Shown here piece after piece: positions 35,017 through 43,908 of a DNA stretch of 64,000 nucleotides; the first letter of the stretch is position 1; every line of letters starts with the position of its first letter. Location: assembly GCA_015075445.1 (NCBI GenBank), contig JABTUJ010000026.1, positions 1-64,000 on the forward strand, given 5' to 3'. A program made the translations under genes and the position numbers. Origin of the DNA: Verrucomicrobiales bacterium (GTDB lineage Bacteria > Verrucomicrobiota > Verrucomicrobiia > Limisphaerales > J093). The notes beneath the pieces are model-generated. The model saw nothing but the letters and a program-made list of their open reading frames with translations, ran no database searches and was not told the DNA's origin.

Positions 35017-37905
35017 TCAGCGGCCCAACTCCACCACGAAGTCGTAGTCGCCGGCCGGCACTTCCACCGCCACGCGCCCCGCCTGCTCCCGCACCCCGCT
35101 CACCCCCGGTGCCTCCATCAGGTCCCGACCGCCTTCGCGGACGGAACTCGGATCGCCCGCCGGCAGGACCACGGTCGCCCGCGTGTTGGGCGGCACCTTG
35201 AGTCGCAACCGGAACCGCGCCTCGTCCCGTTCCCAGGCGGACTCGATCCGGCCGCGCACCGAATCGTAACTCCCCCGTGCCCACGTCAGGTCGCCGACGG
35301 GTTCGGGCGCGATCACAAACCGCGCGAACCCCGGGGCCGCAGGGTCGGGTCGGATGCCGGCGATCCACCCCAGGAACCACTCCTGGATGTGGCCGAGCAT
35401 GCAGTGGTTCATGGAGGCACCGGTGTCGGCATCCCACGCCTCAGGCATCGAGTTCCAGCCGTTGTTCACGATGAAGCCGTAGCTGCCGAGGTTCGTGCGC
35501 GACGTGATCGTGTACAGCACGTCCGAGCGGCCGTGCTGCGCGAGGGCCTGGATCAAGTACCAGTGACCAATGTCACCCGCCGTCTGCTGGAACTGCCGCA
35601 CGCGGAGATCGTCGAGCACCCGCTCGAGCACCGCCTCTTCCCGCCCGGGTGGCACCATCCCGGTGACCAGCGCCATGCTGTTCGCGCACTGCGGACTGCC
35701 GGCGTTGCGGTATTCGTCGGTGCCGTTGAACCACCGCCGGTTGAACGCTTCGGTGATCCGCGTCCCCAGTTCACGGTAATGGCGCGCCTCCTCGAACCGC
35801 CCCAACAGCCGCGCCGCCTCGGCCACGATCGCGGCGCACCGCCGGAAGGTGGCCATGGCGCTCAGCTCCGTCGGCGTGAACTGCGAAGGCCCCACGGGCT
35901 TGCCATGCCCGTAATCGTACCAGTCCCCCAGACCGGGGATTGGCACCAGGTCCGTCGCGGTGCGCTCGACGTAATCCACGAAACCCTTCATGGCCGCGTA
36001 GCGCTCCTCGAGAACCTCGCGATCGCCGTACCACTCGAACACCAGCCACGGCACGACCACCGCTGCCGCGCCCCACTCGGGCGTGTAGGCAAAGCCCCCG
36101 CCAAAGGCCGGGAACGCCGGCGCCACCGTCGGCACCAGCCCATCCTCCCGCTGCGCCTCGGCACAGTCGCGGGCAACCTTTGCATAAAAGCCGGAGAGGT
36201 CGTACCGCCCCGCAATGGAGGGCCCCATCAAGTACGCCACCTCGAGCCACCCGAGCTTCTCCCGGTGCGGACAATCGGTCAGCACATTCGCCAGATTCCC
36301 CCGCACCGCCCAGTCTATGATCCGGTCCGTCCGGTTGAACACCGGGTTCGAACAGGCGAAACTCCCGACCGCCGGCAAGGCCGCGCGCACGTGAATCGAA
36401 ACGAGTTCCTCGATCACCGGGAGCCCGTCCGGGTTCGGCCGGTCCGCCGGCACCGCGCCCTCCACCTGCACATACTGGAACCCCGTGTAATAAAACTGCG
36501 GCGCCCACGTCTCGACCTCGCCGCCCCGCAGCGTGTACTGCGAATAGTGCGGGCGCCCCACCCCGGCCTGATCCACCAACCCGCGACCGTCATTGCGCCG
36601 CGGCGTCATCCCCTGGCGCTGCTCCGCCGTCACCAGACGCACGCTCTGACCCGGCCCGCCGCGCACGCGCAGCCGCGGGATGGCCGACGCGTTCTGCCCG
36701 AAATCATACACGAACACCCCCGGCTGGGGTTCGTCCACCCGCACCGGCGCGAACAGCTCGTGCGCCGTCATGGGCGGAGCCGATGCCGCCACGAGCGCGC
36801 CTCCGGGCCCGGCCAGCTCGCGCACGGCGGACCAGGCCGCGTCGGAGAAACCCGGCACGTTCCAGCCCGCAGGCCAGCGGCGCGCGTCGTAGTCCTCGCC
36901 ACCCAGGATGGCGCTGTGCGTGATGGGGCCTTCGGTCGTCTTCCAGGAACCATCGCTCACCACGACCTGCTCGCTGCCGTCCGCATAGAACAGGTGCGCC
37001 TGCAGGATCAACTGCAACGGACGATCGGCGTTCACCCCATGCACGCGACGGTCCCCGAGGGTGTTGTAGAATCCCTTCCCCAACATCGCTCCGAACGTGT
37101 GGGGACCGGCCGTCTGCAGCGCCTCGGTGAGGTCGAAGGTGGAGTAATACACGGTCTTCTCGTACGCCGACCACGCCGGGTCGCGGAAATGATCCCCGAC
37201 CTTTCGTCCATCCCGGAACAGCTCGTAATGCCCCAGCCCCGACACATGGACCAGCGCACGCTGCACCGGCTGGCGCACGTCGAAGTCTTGTCGGAGGAGG
37301 GGCAGTCCGCCCGCGGCCGGCAATCGCACCCCCCGCTGCCATTCGCCCCCGCCCCACGGAGCCACCACCACCGCCGGCGACGCGTCGGCGAGCTGACGAT
37401 GGCCCCCCTCCCCGGTTGTCTGGCTGGCCGAACGCCAGGAACCGTCGCTCACCACCGTCTGCACGGCACCTTCCGCCGTGCGCAAGACCAGCTTCAACAA
37501 CACGCCGGCCGGGTTGGGAGTCGTGCCGCCGTTGTGCGCCCGCACCAGCAGGCGGTTCGGGCCTGGCTCGAGCCACGCGCTCACATCCGCCGCCGCCGCG
37601 GTCTCCCACGCCGCCACTTCGACCACGCGCTGTCCGTTCAGCCAGACTTCGCCGCCGTTGTCGATCGTCGCCACCAACCGCGCTTGCGAAGCCGCCTTTC
37701 CCGACGCCCACGAAAAGCGCGTCTCGAACCAACGCTCCACACGCCATGGCCACGCGCGAGTGGCGCAGTTCACTGCCGGGTCTGTCCAGGCGGGTTGGCG
37801 CCAGGGATCCAGTTCGCGCGTGAAATCGAGGCTCCTGCTGTCAACCGGGGCCCTGATCCATCTTTCGCCTGCCAATCCGTCGGACTCAGCAGACCCAGGG
37901 TCCAT
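35017..37905 (-). CDS. GH78 alpha-L-rhamnosidase, catalytic part (frameshifted from its N-terminal domain)
   Basis: From about nucleotide 37866 downwards this frame reads WIRAPVDS and then a complete GH78 body: beta-sandwich domains (IDNGGEVWLNGQRVVEV; VHVSGLGHYELFRDGRKVG), the bacterial rhamnosidase core and the (alpha/alpha)6 barrel with DCPHREKLGWLEVAY, which holds the catalytic Glu. It ends with a C-terminal beta domain (TRATVVLPAGD). The family's N-terminal domain lies in the other frame, in the C-terminus of the 37770-42638 ORF. The two frames meet at GCGAAAGATGG (about 37861-37867), where a -1 shift joins DWQAK to RWIRAP. An ATG at 37905 could allow separate initiation. GH78 enzymes release alpha-L-rhamnose from polysaccharides or glycosides. 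Confidence 0.82.
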   Translation of the reverse strand: MDPGSAESDGLAGERWIRAPVDSRSLDFTRELDPWRQPAWTDPAVNCATRAWPWRVERWFETRFSWASGKAASQARLVATIDNGGEVWLNGQRVVEVAAWETAAAADVSAWLEPGPNRLLVRAHNGGTTPNPAGVLLKLVLRTAEGAVQTVVSDGSWRSASQTTGEGGHRQLADASPAVVVAPWGGGEWQRGVRLPAAGGLPLLRQDFDVRQPVQRALVHVSGLGHYELFRDGRKVGDHFRDPAWSAYEKTVYYSTFDLTEALQTAGPHTFGAMLGKGFYNTLGDRRVHGVNADRPLQLILQAHLFYADGSEQVVVSDGSWKTTEGPITHSAILGGEDYDARRWPAGWNVPGFSDAAWSAVRELAGPGGALVAASAPPMTAHELFAPVRVDEPQPGVFVYDFGQNASAIPRLRVRGGPGQSVRLVTAEQRQGMTPRRNDGRGLVDQAGVGRPHYSQYTLRGGEVETWAPQFYYTGFQYVQVEGAVPADRPNPDGLPVIEELVSIHVRAALPAVGSFACSNPVFNRTDRIIDWAVRGNLANVLTDCPHREKLGWLEVAYLMGPSIAGRYDLSGFYAKVARDCAEAQREDGLVPTVAPAFPAFGGGFAYTPEWGAAAVVVPWLVFEWYGDREVLEERYAAMKGFVDYVERTATDLVPIPGLGDWYDYGHGKPVGPSQFTPTELSAMATFRRCAAIVAEAARLLGRFEEARHYRELGTRITEAFNRRWFNGTDEYRNAGSPQCANSMALVTGMVPPGREEAVLERVLDDLRVRQFQQTAGDIGHWYLIQALAQHGRSDVLYTITSRTNLGSYGFIVNNGWNSMPEAWDADTGASMNHCMLGHIQEWFLGWIAGIRPDPAAPGFARFVIAPEPVGDLTWARGSYDSVRGRIESAWERDEARFRLRLKVPPNTRATVVLPAGDPSSVREGGRDLMEAPGVSGVREQAGRVAVEVPAGDYDFVVELGR

Positions 37906-40900
37906 CGGGCCGGACCCGACCAGTCCGACCGACGCCCTTCCTCGTCCCACACCCGGACCTTCCAGAAGACCCTCTGCGACGAACGCAGCGGCCGGCCGAG
38001 GTAGCGCACCCGGATCGTCTCGTCCGACGCCACCCGGCCGCTGTCCCAGAGATCCGCCTCGTCCCGGGCCAGTCGTTCGGCGGACGAAGCCACCCGCACC
38101 TGATAACCACTCTGGCAGGCACCGCGCGCGACGCCTTCGAGCTGCCACGACAAACGCGGCTGCACCGCGTCGATGCCCAGCGGTCCGACCCTCGACTCAC
38201 AACGCAACGCCACCGGCCGCACGCTCGCCGGCGCATTGGGGGCGGCGGCATGTTTGGTGACGGGACCCCCGGCCGCCCAGGCTTCCGGCGTGAGGCCGAG
38301 CCGCCGCTGCGGTTGATCCGGCGTAGCGGTTTCGCCCCGGTAATAGTCGCGCGTGAAGCCGCTCACGTTGTGGTAGATCGAATTCGGAATCGGGCGGGCG
38401 TCCGTCTCATCTTCCAGCACGTAGGATTCGCCGGTCGGCCAATGCACGTAGCGCGTGTCCGTGTCATTGATGTGGTTGTCCACCGCCGGTTTCGGCGCTG
38501 TGCCGGCCGCCTCGAAGTAGAACAGGAGACTGTGCCCCCACTCATGCTTGAAGACGTTCCGATGGTCTGCCGCGAGATACTCGACCGGCACCGCGCAGTA
38601 GGTCGGGTCCGTGCCCCGCGGCAGCGCTAACCCGCCGGCGTCGGCGACGGTCAGAGGTTGTCCGTTCAGCACGTTGGTTCCGGTGCCTTTCCACAGCACG
38701 ACGATGGAATCGAAGCGCGGCTCGACGTCCGGGGCCACGATGTCCCAGCCGGGCCAGTACCCGTGGCCTTCCTCGAGCTGGGTGAGCGGTCGCAGGGGAA
38801 ACCGGATGGTCGTCACCGGGCGCTGCAACCCGCCGGTGAGCGCCGGCACATCGTCGTCGAAGAAGCGCTGGGCCTGGCGGACGGCACGCTCGCGTTCCTC
38901 CGGCGTCATCTGCGCCACCAGATGGACCGCGCCATGCTCGTTGGTGAACGCGAAATCGGTCTGGCTGTAAATCAGGACCAGCACCTTCCACCGCGGCACT
39001 TCGCTTTGCAGGGTCACGGGCCCGAGCAGACCGGAAGGCAGGAGCGGCGCGTCCTTGGTGAACGGATTCCAGGTGGTCCACGTCACCCGCTGATCCGCCG
39101 GCAACGCCGCATCGCCGATGAGCCGGTTGGGCCACAGGTTGGCCACCGTCACCTCCAGCCGGTTCACCCCCGGCTTCAGCGCCTCCGTCACGTCCACCGC
39201 CCAGGGCGCGGTCCACACCACGCCAAGATCGCGTTCGTTGAGCCGCACCTGCGCCATCACCTCCACCCGCCCGAGATCCAGAAAGACCCGCGACTTCGAA
39301 CTTCGCCCTTCATCCTTCGAACTTCGCCCTTCATCCTTCGAACTTCGCCCTTCGTCCTTCGAACTTCGCCCTTCGTCCTTCGAACTTCGCCTTTCGTCCT
39401 TCGAACTTCGACTTTCGCCCTTCGAACTTCGCCCTTCCCCAACCGGCTTCCACTCGAACTCGGTCCGGTACGTGGCGAGGCCCGAGAAATGCCTCACCCC
39501 GGGCTCGGGGTGCTGCGCCCAGTCGAACAGGGAATCTGTGGCCAATCGTTCCGGCGCACCGCGACCCGGCTGAAAGTGCACCTCCCACGGCCCGGTCAGA
39601 TCTGCCACGCGGCTCCGCTCGGCGAAGTTGTGATCCTCCGGCGGCGTGCTCTTGACCGGCTCGCGGAACACGACAAACCACGACTGATGCGGGGCGAACC
39701 GCAGCGGCACCGTGACCCGTCCATTGCGCTCGACGTACTGCGGCAAGGCACGCTGCGTGCCTGTGAGGGCATCCCAGAGTTCGGGCTGTTTCCCGCTCAC
39801 CCGGAACGTCGCGTTCACAGCGAGCGGCACCGATTCCGGGTTCGCCACGAAATAGAGGTCAACGTCACCGTCGCGACGATGCGTGTAGCGGAGCGGGGCG
39901 TCCGCCTCGAGATCCGGCGGCACGTCCAACCCGGCCAGCACCTCGGCGGCGACTTCATAGTCCGGATAGAGCTCCGGCGCCTGGAGCTCCTCTTTCGGCT
40001 TGTTCCACGGACCCATCTCAAGCGGTCCCAACTCGAGCGCCGGCAGCCAGTCCGGCGTCCGTGCGGGCTGTCGTTGCCAACCGTCCTCGACCACCGGCGC
40101 GCTCACCCAACCCGCGTCGGTCGCCCACTGGACCGTCCGGCCATCCCGCCAGCGCACCTCGAGCGCGCCGATCCAGCCGGCCGGGTTCGGGGCGTCCCCG
40201 CCATTCTCGGCCGCCACGGCGAACCGGTTCACTCCGACGAGGAGCAGAGGGCCCACGTCGAAGGTGAACGTCCGGTGAAAGTTGTCGCCCTGGCCAGCCC
40301 GCACGCCATTCACCCAGACCGTGAAGCTGTTGTCCGCCGTGATCGCCAGCCGCGCCGTCTCGATCCCCGCCACGTCTTCGAGGGCCAGGTCCCGACGGAA
40401 GAAGCGTCGGGCCACGGGCGCCGCCTTGGCCGGTTCACCCTCGCGATACCAGATCCAACGTGACCCGGCGAGCGGGCTGATCGGGCGCAACGCCCCTGCG
40501 CTCGCGCCGCGCACCGTACCACCCCAGAACACCCGACCCTGACCATACTGCCGCCCGGTCAACTGGGGCGGCGGTTCTCCACCTCCCCACACTTCGTCCG
40601 CCATCGCCCGCACTTCCGCGTCGCATTCCGGATACCCGGCCAGGCTCGGCGACTTCCGCGGCGGCGCGCCGATGACCGTGGCGCCGGCCGCCACCAACTC
40701 CTTCACCTTGCGCAGCAGCCCGGGGGTCATCGTGTCCAGCTCGGGCAACACCAGCACGCGATAGCTCATCCCGTGCGGTAACACCAGCCGCCCGTCCCGC
40801 ACCGACATCCGCTCGACCAACACCTCCGGCGCGCACCCGTCGAAGTTGTAGCCCCGCCGATCCAGCATCGCGCCCTGCAACGCCGACGGCGGGGGCCGGA

Positions 40901-42638
40901 ACACGTGCGGCGCGCCTTCCCCTGCCAGATAACAGATATCCGCCACGGGCAGCCCGCGTCGCAGCAGAAACTGGCAGCGGGCCAGGTACTCGTGGTACGC
41001 CGGCACCAGCTCCCACCAGGTCTGCGTCCGTTCCCAATGCACCCCGTACGGCCCCATCGTCATCCCCGGCCAGCGATCCAGCCACGGCTGATGCTGGTAG
41101 CGATGAAACACGATCCGGTTGATGCCCGTCGCCAGCGCCCAGTCGCCCTGGGCCTTCATCGCCCCCGGATACAACCGCCACCTCTCGCCGTCGGCCGCCG
41201 TGAAGGCCTCCGCCGCCACAATCGGCCGCCCCAGCGTGTGCGCAATGGACGTGGCCTCGAAACAGGTGAACTCGGTATCGAACCCATAGCCCTTCGCCCA
41301 AAACTCGCACATCGGAACATCCGCCACGCCGCCGAGACTCAGGTCGGCCGTCGGATTCATGTCGTAGGGTTCGATCGATAGCCCGAAGCCGTGCCGCCGT
41401 CCCAGGGTCTTCAGATGCCCGGCATGGTTCTCGATCACCAGTTCCTGCGCCGTCTGGCGCAAGTCCCACAGAAAACGCTCCGACACTTCGACGCTCTGCA
41501 CCGCCCGGCCCGTGAACACCGGCAAGTAGGGCCAGAGATCGTAGCCGCGTCGCTGCCGGAACGCGGCGCGCAACCCCGGCGACCAGTTCTGCGAACTCAT
41601 CTCCCAACTGTCGATGTGCAGCATCGTCCAGCCCCGATCCGCGACCGACCGCGGCCCGAGCGTCTCGAGCAACGACCCCACAAACGCCTCGAAGTGCAGC
41701 TCCAGCGCCGCCGGATCGAACTTGTCCGACTCGAGCCCCAGGCCGGCTAGCGGGGCCGGGCGCGTGTTCTGGCCCGTGCTGGTGCGGCCCATCCGCAGAA
41801 TCGTCCAGTCCCCTTCCGGCACGTCCCACTCGAGCCGCCCCTCCGCAGTCAACCGGTCCGTCAAGTCCACGATCTTGTCCGGATCCACGCACTCGCCGGC
41901 CGCCCAGACGGGATGATCCGCCGGTGCCGGCAGGTGCGGCTTCACCCCCGCCTGCGACGAGTAAGGGGCGCGCGTGTACAACGCCTTCTCGTCGATCTCT
42001 GCCAGTCGCCGCCCGCCAGCCGGTGTCGGAAACGCGAACACCGCCACGTCCTGGTAGAACTTCTTCCGTGCCTCCTCGAGCGGGGGCGGCAGGGCGCCTT
42101 CGCCGAAGAACGGCCTCCGCGGCGGCGGTTGAGCCAGCACCGCCGAAAACCGCGCCGGCCCGCTGACCGACGTTTCGCTCGCCACCAGATGCTGCATCGA
42201 ACGGTCCGGCGGCACCCACGGCCCACCGCTGCCGGTCCAGCCCGGACCCGCGTTGAGGGTGATCTGCAAACCGAGCCGCTCCGCCTCCCGCACCGCGTGC
42301 GCGAACAGCTCCCGCCACTCTTCGCTCAGGAAGGGTACGGGCCCCCGCGGGATGCCCACGTCCACCTCCATGAGAATCACCCCGCCCAGACCCGCCCGGT
42401 GAATCGCCTCGAAATCCGCCGTAATCCCCTCGCGGCTGAGGTTGCCGTCCATGATGAACCAGTAGGTCCAGGGTCGCGCCGCAAACGGGGGGGTGCGGAA
42501 GCCCGCCCGCAGTTCCTCCGGCACACCCGCCCCCGTCATCGGCTCGTTGGCCGCAGCCCACCCGGCGGGAAGGGACAGGTGGAACGCGAGACAGGCCAAA
42601 CCCAGCGCGGACAGCTCCGCCAGCCGGGGCGGGATCAT
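37770..42638 (-). CDS. giant fusion: GH106 alpha-L-rhamnosidase, HEWGH peptidase-like segment, GH78 N-terminal domain
   Basis: From ATG 42638 the product has 1,622 residues and a signal peptide (LGLACLAFHLSLPAGWAA). Residues about 35-700 are a GH106 catalytic region (ARPWTYWFIMDGNLSREGIT; NAGPGWTGSGGPW; IDSWEMSSQNW). Residues 700-1210 are its beta-sandwich domains, interrupted at 1067-1115 by a heptad repeat (RSSKDEG). GH106 ends in LLPSGLLGPV. Residues about 1215-1450 form a peptidase-like segment with HEWGH at about 1364. Residues about 1467-1590 are the N-terminal domain of GH78 (VALRCES...PLGIDAVQPRLSWQLEG). The frame then runs out at 37770 while GH78 continues in another frame. Three genes seem to have merged. 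Role inferred: degradation of rhamnose-rich polysaccharide outside the cytoplasm. Confidence 0.78.
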   Translation of the reverse strand: MIPPRLAELSALGLACLAFHLSLPAGWAAANEPMTGAGVPEELRAGFRTPPFAARPWTYWFIMDGNLSREGITADFEAIHRAGLGGVILMEVDVGIPRGPVPFLSEEWRELFAHAVREAERLGLQITLNAGPGWTGSGGPWVPPDRSMQHLVASETSVSGPARFSAVLAQPPPRRPFFGEGALPPPLEEARKKFYQDVAVFAFPTPAGGRRLAEIDEKALYTRAPYSSQAGVKPHLPAPADHPVWAAGECVDPDKIVDLTDRLTAEGRLEWDVPEGDWTILRMGRTSTGQNTRPAPLAGLGLESDKFDPAALELHFEAFVGSLLETLGPRSVADRGWTMLHIDSWEMSSQNWSPGLRAAFRQRRGYDLWPYLPVFTGRAVQSVEVSERFLWDLRQTAQELVIENHAGHLKTLGRRHGFGLSIEPYDMNPTADLSLGGVADVPMCEFWAKGYGFDTEFTCFEATSIAHTLGRPIVAAEAFTAADGERWRLYPGAMKAQGDWALATGINRIVFHRYQHQPWLDRWPGMTMGPYGVHWERTQTWWELVPAYHEYLARCQFLLRRGLPVADICYLAGEGAPHVFRPPPSALQGAMLDRRGYNFDGCAPEVLVERMSVRDGRLVLPHGMSYRVLVLPELDTMTPGLLRKVKELVAAGATVIGAPPRKSPSLAGYPECDAEVRAMADEVWGGGEPPPQLTGRQYGQGRVFWGGTVRGASAGALRPISPLAGSRWIWYREGEPAKAAPVARRFFRRDLALEDVAGIETARLAITADNSFTVWVNGVRAGQGDNFHRTFTFDVGPLLLVGVNRFAVAAENGGDAPNPAGWIGALEVRWRDGRTVQWATDAGWVSAPVVEDGWQRQPARTPDWLPALELGPLEMGPWNKPKEELQAPELYPDYEVAAEVLAGLDVPPDLEADAPLRYTHRRDGDVDLYFVANPESVPLAVNATFRVSGKQPELWDALTGTQRALPQYVERNGRVTVPLRFAPHQSWFVVFREPVKSTPPEDHNFAERSRVADLTGPWEVHFQPGRGAPERLATDSLFDWAQHPEPGVRHFSGLATYRTEFEWKPVGEGRSSKGESRSSKDERRSSKDEGRSSKDEGRSSKDEGRSSKDEGRSSKSRVFLDLGRVEVMAQVRLNERDLGVVWTAPWAVDVTEALKPGVNRLEVTVANLWPNRLIGDAALPADQRVTWTTWNPFTKDAPLLPSGLLGPVTLQSEVPRWKVLVLIYSQTDFAFTNEHGAVHLVAQMTPEERERAVRQAQRFFDDDVPALTGGLQRPVTTIRFPLRPLTQLEEGHGYWPGWDIVAPDVEPRFDSIVVLWKGTGTNVLNGQPLTVADAGGLALPRGTDPTYCAVPVEYLAADHRNVFKHEWGHSLLFYFEAAGTAPKPAVDNHINDTDTRYVHWPTGESYVLEDETDARPIPNSIYHNVSGFTRDYYRGETATPDQPQRRLGLTPEAWAAGGPVTKHAAAPNAPASVRPVALRCESRVGPLGIDAVQPRLSWQLEGVARGACQSGYQVRVASSAERLARDEADLWDSGRVASDETIRVRYLGRPLRSSQRVFWKVRVWDEEGRRSDWSGPARWTLGLLSPTDWQAKDGSGPRLTAGASISRANWIPGANPPGQTRQ
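39294..39437 (-). repeat. seven-copy 21-base tandem repeat inside the GH106 ORF
   Basis: Seven 21-base units of the type CTTCGAACTTCGCCCTTCGTC start at 39294, 39315, 39336, 39357, 39378, 39399 and 39420. Read on the minus strand they code for a heptad of the type SSKDEGR in frame with the enzyme. The copies differ at one to three positions, mainly ATC/GTC. Confidence 0.92.
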
Positions 42639-43078
42639 GTAGGAGTGCAGCACGGCGAGAGCCTACCGGGCAGCCGGCAGAACGCCAGCCGTCTCGCCGC
42701 CTTCCCGTTGGAGAAGTGACCTTCGACTCCGGCGCCCCCTCTCCCGGGCCGAAGGCCGGGGCCATCGTAGCCGTGGGCATCGCCCACGGACCGCGCCCCA
42801 TCCCACGATTTCGTCGCCCTGAAAGGGCACGTCCATGTGGATCTGCGTCAGGCCCGTTCCCGAAGTTGGGTTGCCCTTTCAGGGCGAGACGCTCGTTCGG
42901 GACGCGGTTCCGCGGGCGATGCCCGCGGCTACGATGGCTCACGCCCTACGGGCGACGCCACAAACGCGGCTACGATGGCTCACGCCCTACGGGCGACGTC
43001 ACCCATCGCGAACACCGGCTGAGGGGTGCCCGTCGACACCCCTTGCCGGAAGCGTGCCCGCACGCGGTATGGCTCCTG
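42639..43078. repeat. 440-base intergenic region with a long inverted repeat and a tandem duplication
   Basis: No gene is seen. The left arm 42762-42829 and the right arm 42872-42937 are largely complementary: both contain CCATCGTAGCCG(C/T)GGGC and CGCCCTGAAAGGGCA in mirrored order, separated by about 42 bases. Directly after it, GCGGCTACGATGGCTCACGC with CCTACGGGCGACG is duplicated (about 42925-42958 and 42965-43002). The region probably separates the rhamnosidase operon from the hydrogenase protease gene. Confidence 0.8.
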
Positions 43079-43534
43079 TCATGCAGTCCAGGCCTGGAGC
43101 CAGATCACGAGCAGCTTCCGTCCCGCCTCGACCGCGCCGACCGCCCGCGGCGAGAGTGGGGCGCCGAACGCAAAGTCAGCCGCCGGAAGGGTCAGCAGCC
43201 ACGCCGGTGGCAGCACGCCGAAGGTCAGCCGGGTGAGCTGCAACAAACTGGCCGGACTGTAGTGGTGCCCGGGCGGGGGTCCGTCGAACGGCGGGGCCTC
43301 GAGCAGACGCAACGCCGCCGGTTCCTCGGTGCACGCGGCATCCACAAACACCACGGCGCGGGCCGCCGCCACGCGCTCCGCCAGTTCCGGCGTGAGTTGG
43401 TGGACCGCCAGGGTTTCGACGCCGGCCGGCCGACCCGCGGTTTCGAGGGCCTCGATCAGGCGCAATCCCGCGGCATCGTCGCCTCGCAGTGGGTTGCCGA
43501 AACCCACGATCAGGACGGGACCGGGCCCACTCAC
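43079..43534 (-). CDS. [NiFe]-hydrogenase maturation protease (HyaD/HycI family)
   Basis: From GTG 43534 the 151-residue product begins VLIVGFGNPLRGDDAAG, the nickel-sensing N-terminal motif, and carries FVDAAC and PGHHYSPASLLQL further on. The acidic residues in GDDAAG and FVDA, and the His in GHHYS, occupy the metal-binding positions of the family. Such proteases clip the C-terminus of the hydrogenase large subunit after nickel insertion. The start overlaps the acpS stop (GTGA at 43531-43534). With HypA at 27946 it implies a hydrogenase encoded elsewhere. Confidence 0.87.
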   Translation of the reverse strand: MSGPGPVLIVGFGNPLRGDDAAGLRLIEALETAGRPAGVETLAVHQLTPELAERVAAARAVVFVDAACTEEPAALRLLEAPPFDGPPPGHHYSPASLLQLTRLTFGVLPPAWLLTLPAADFAFGAPLSPRAVGAVEAGRKLLVIWLQAWTA

Positions 43535-43905
43535 GGCTGATCCCAAACCACGACGGCGGTGGCGTAGTTCTCGGTGTGACTGAGGCTGAGATGGAGGGCG
43601 CCGCCGCCGCGGCTGGCCAGCAACCGTTCCCCACCGCCGTGCAGAATCACGTACGGCTGACCCGAGTCGTGACGGGCCACCTCCATGTCCTGCCATCCAA
43701 GGGCGGCACCGATGCCAGTTCCGAACGCCTTCGAGATGGCTTCCGGCGGCAAAACGGCGGCCAGATGCGGGGCGGGATGGCGAAGGCCTGGCAATAGCCG
43801 TTTCACTGGGCCGCAGAATCCGGTTCGGAAACGCTCGCCAAAGCGCTCGGCAACCGGACGGATCCGCGCGACCTCGATGAGGTCAATCCCAACGCCGACC
43901 ACCAT
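43531..43905 (-). CDS. acpS: holo-[acyl-carrier-protein] synthase, with frame-disturbed middle
   Basis: This 124-residue protein starts with VGIDLIEVARI (metal-binding Asp8), keeps PPEAISKAFGTGIG (Glu55) and WQDMEV, and ends with the LSLSHTENYATAVVV strand, so it is AcpS, which attaches phosphopantetheine to ACP. Residues 27-41 (RTGFCGPVKRLLPGL) do not look like AcpS. The other two frames of the same bases read NRILRPSETA and YCQAF, which do match the family, and residues 51-54 likewise stand where RFAAK is expected. Single-base losses in short homopolymers, adding up to multiples of three, would explain this. The gene lies three bases after pdxJ and overlaps the protease gene. Confidence 0.85.
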   Translation of the reverse strand: MVVGVGIDLIEVARIRPVAERFGERFRTGFCGPVKRLLPGLRHPAPHLAAVLPPEAISKAFGTGIGAALGWQDMEVARHDSGQPYVILHGGGERLLASRGGGALHLSLSHTENYATAVVVWDQP

Positions 43906-43908
43906 GGC

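Noticed and set aside
37855..37875. Programmed -1 ribosomal frameshift joining the GH106 ORF to GH78
   Set aside because: The site GCGAAAGATGG has no slippery heptamer such as A-AAA-AAG, and no clear stimulatory element was seen. Other genes in the window have similar simple indels.
34978..38004. A 1,008-residue open frame on the plus strand opposite GH78
   Set aside because: It is Arg/His/Pro-rich with no family resemblance and mirrors a clear rhamnosidase. Long antisense frames are expected at this GC content.
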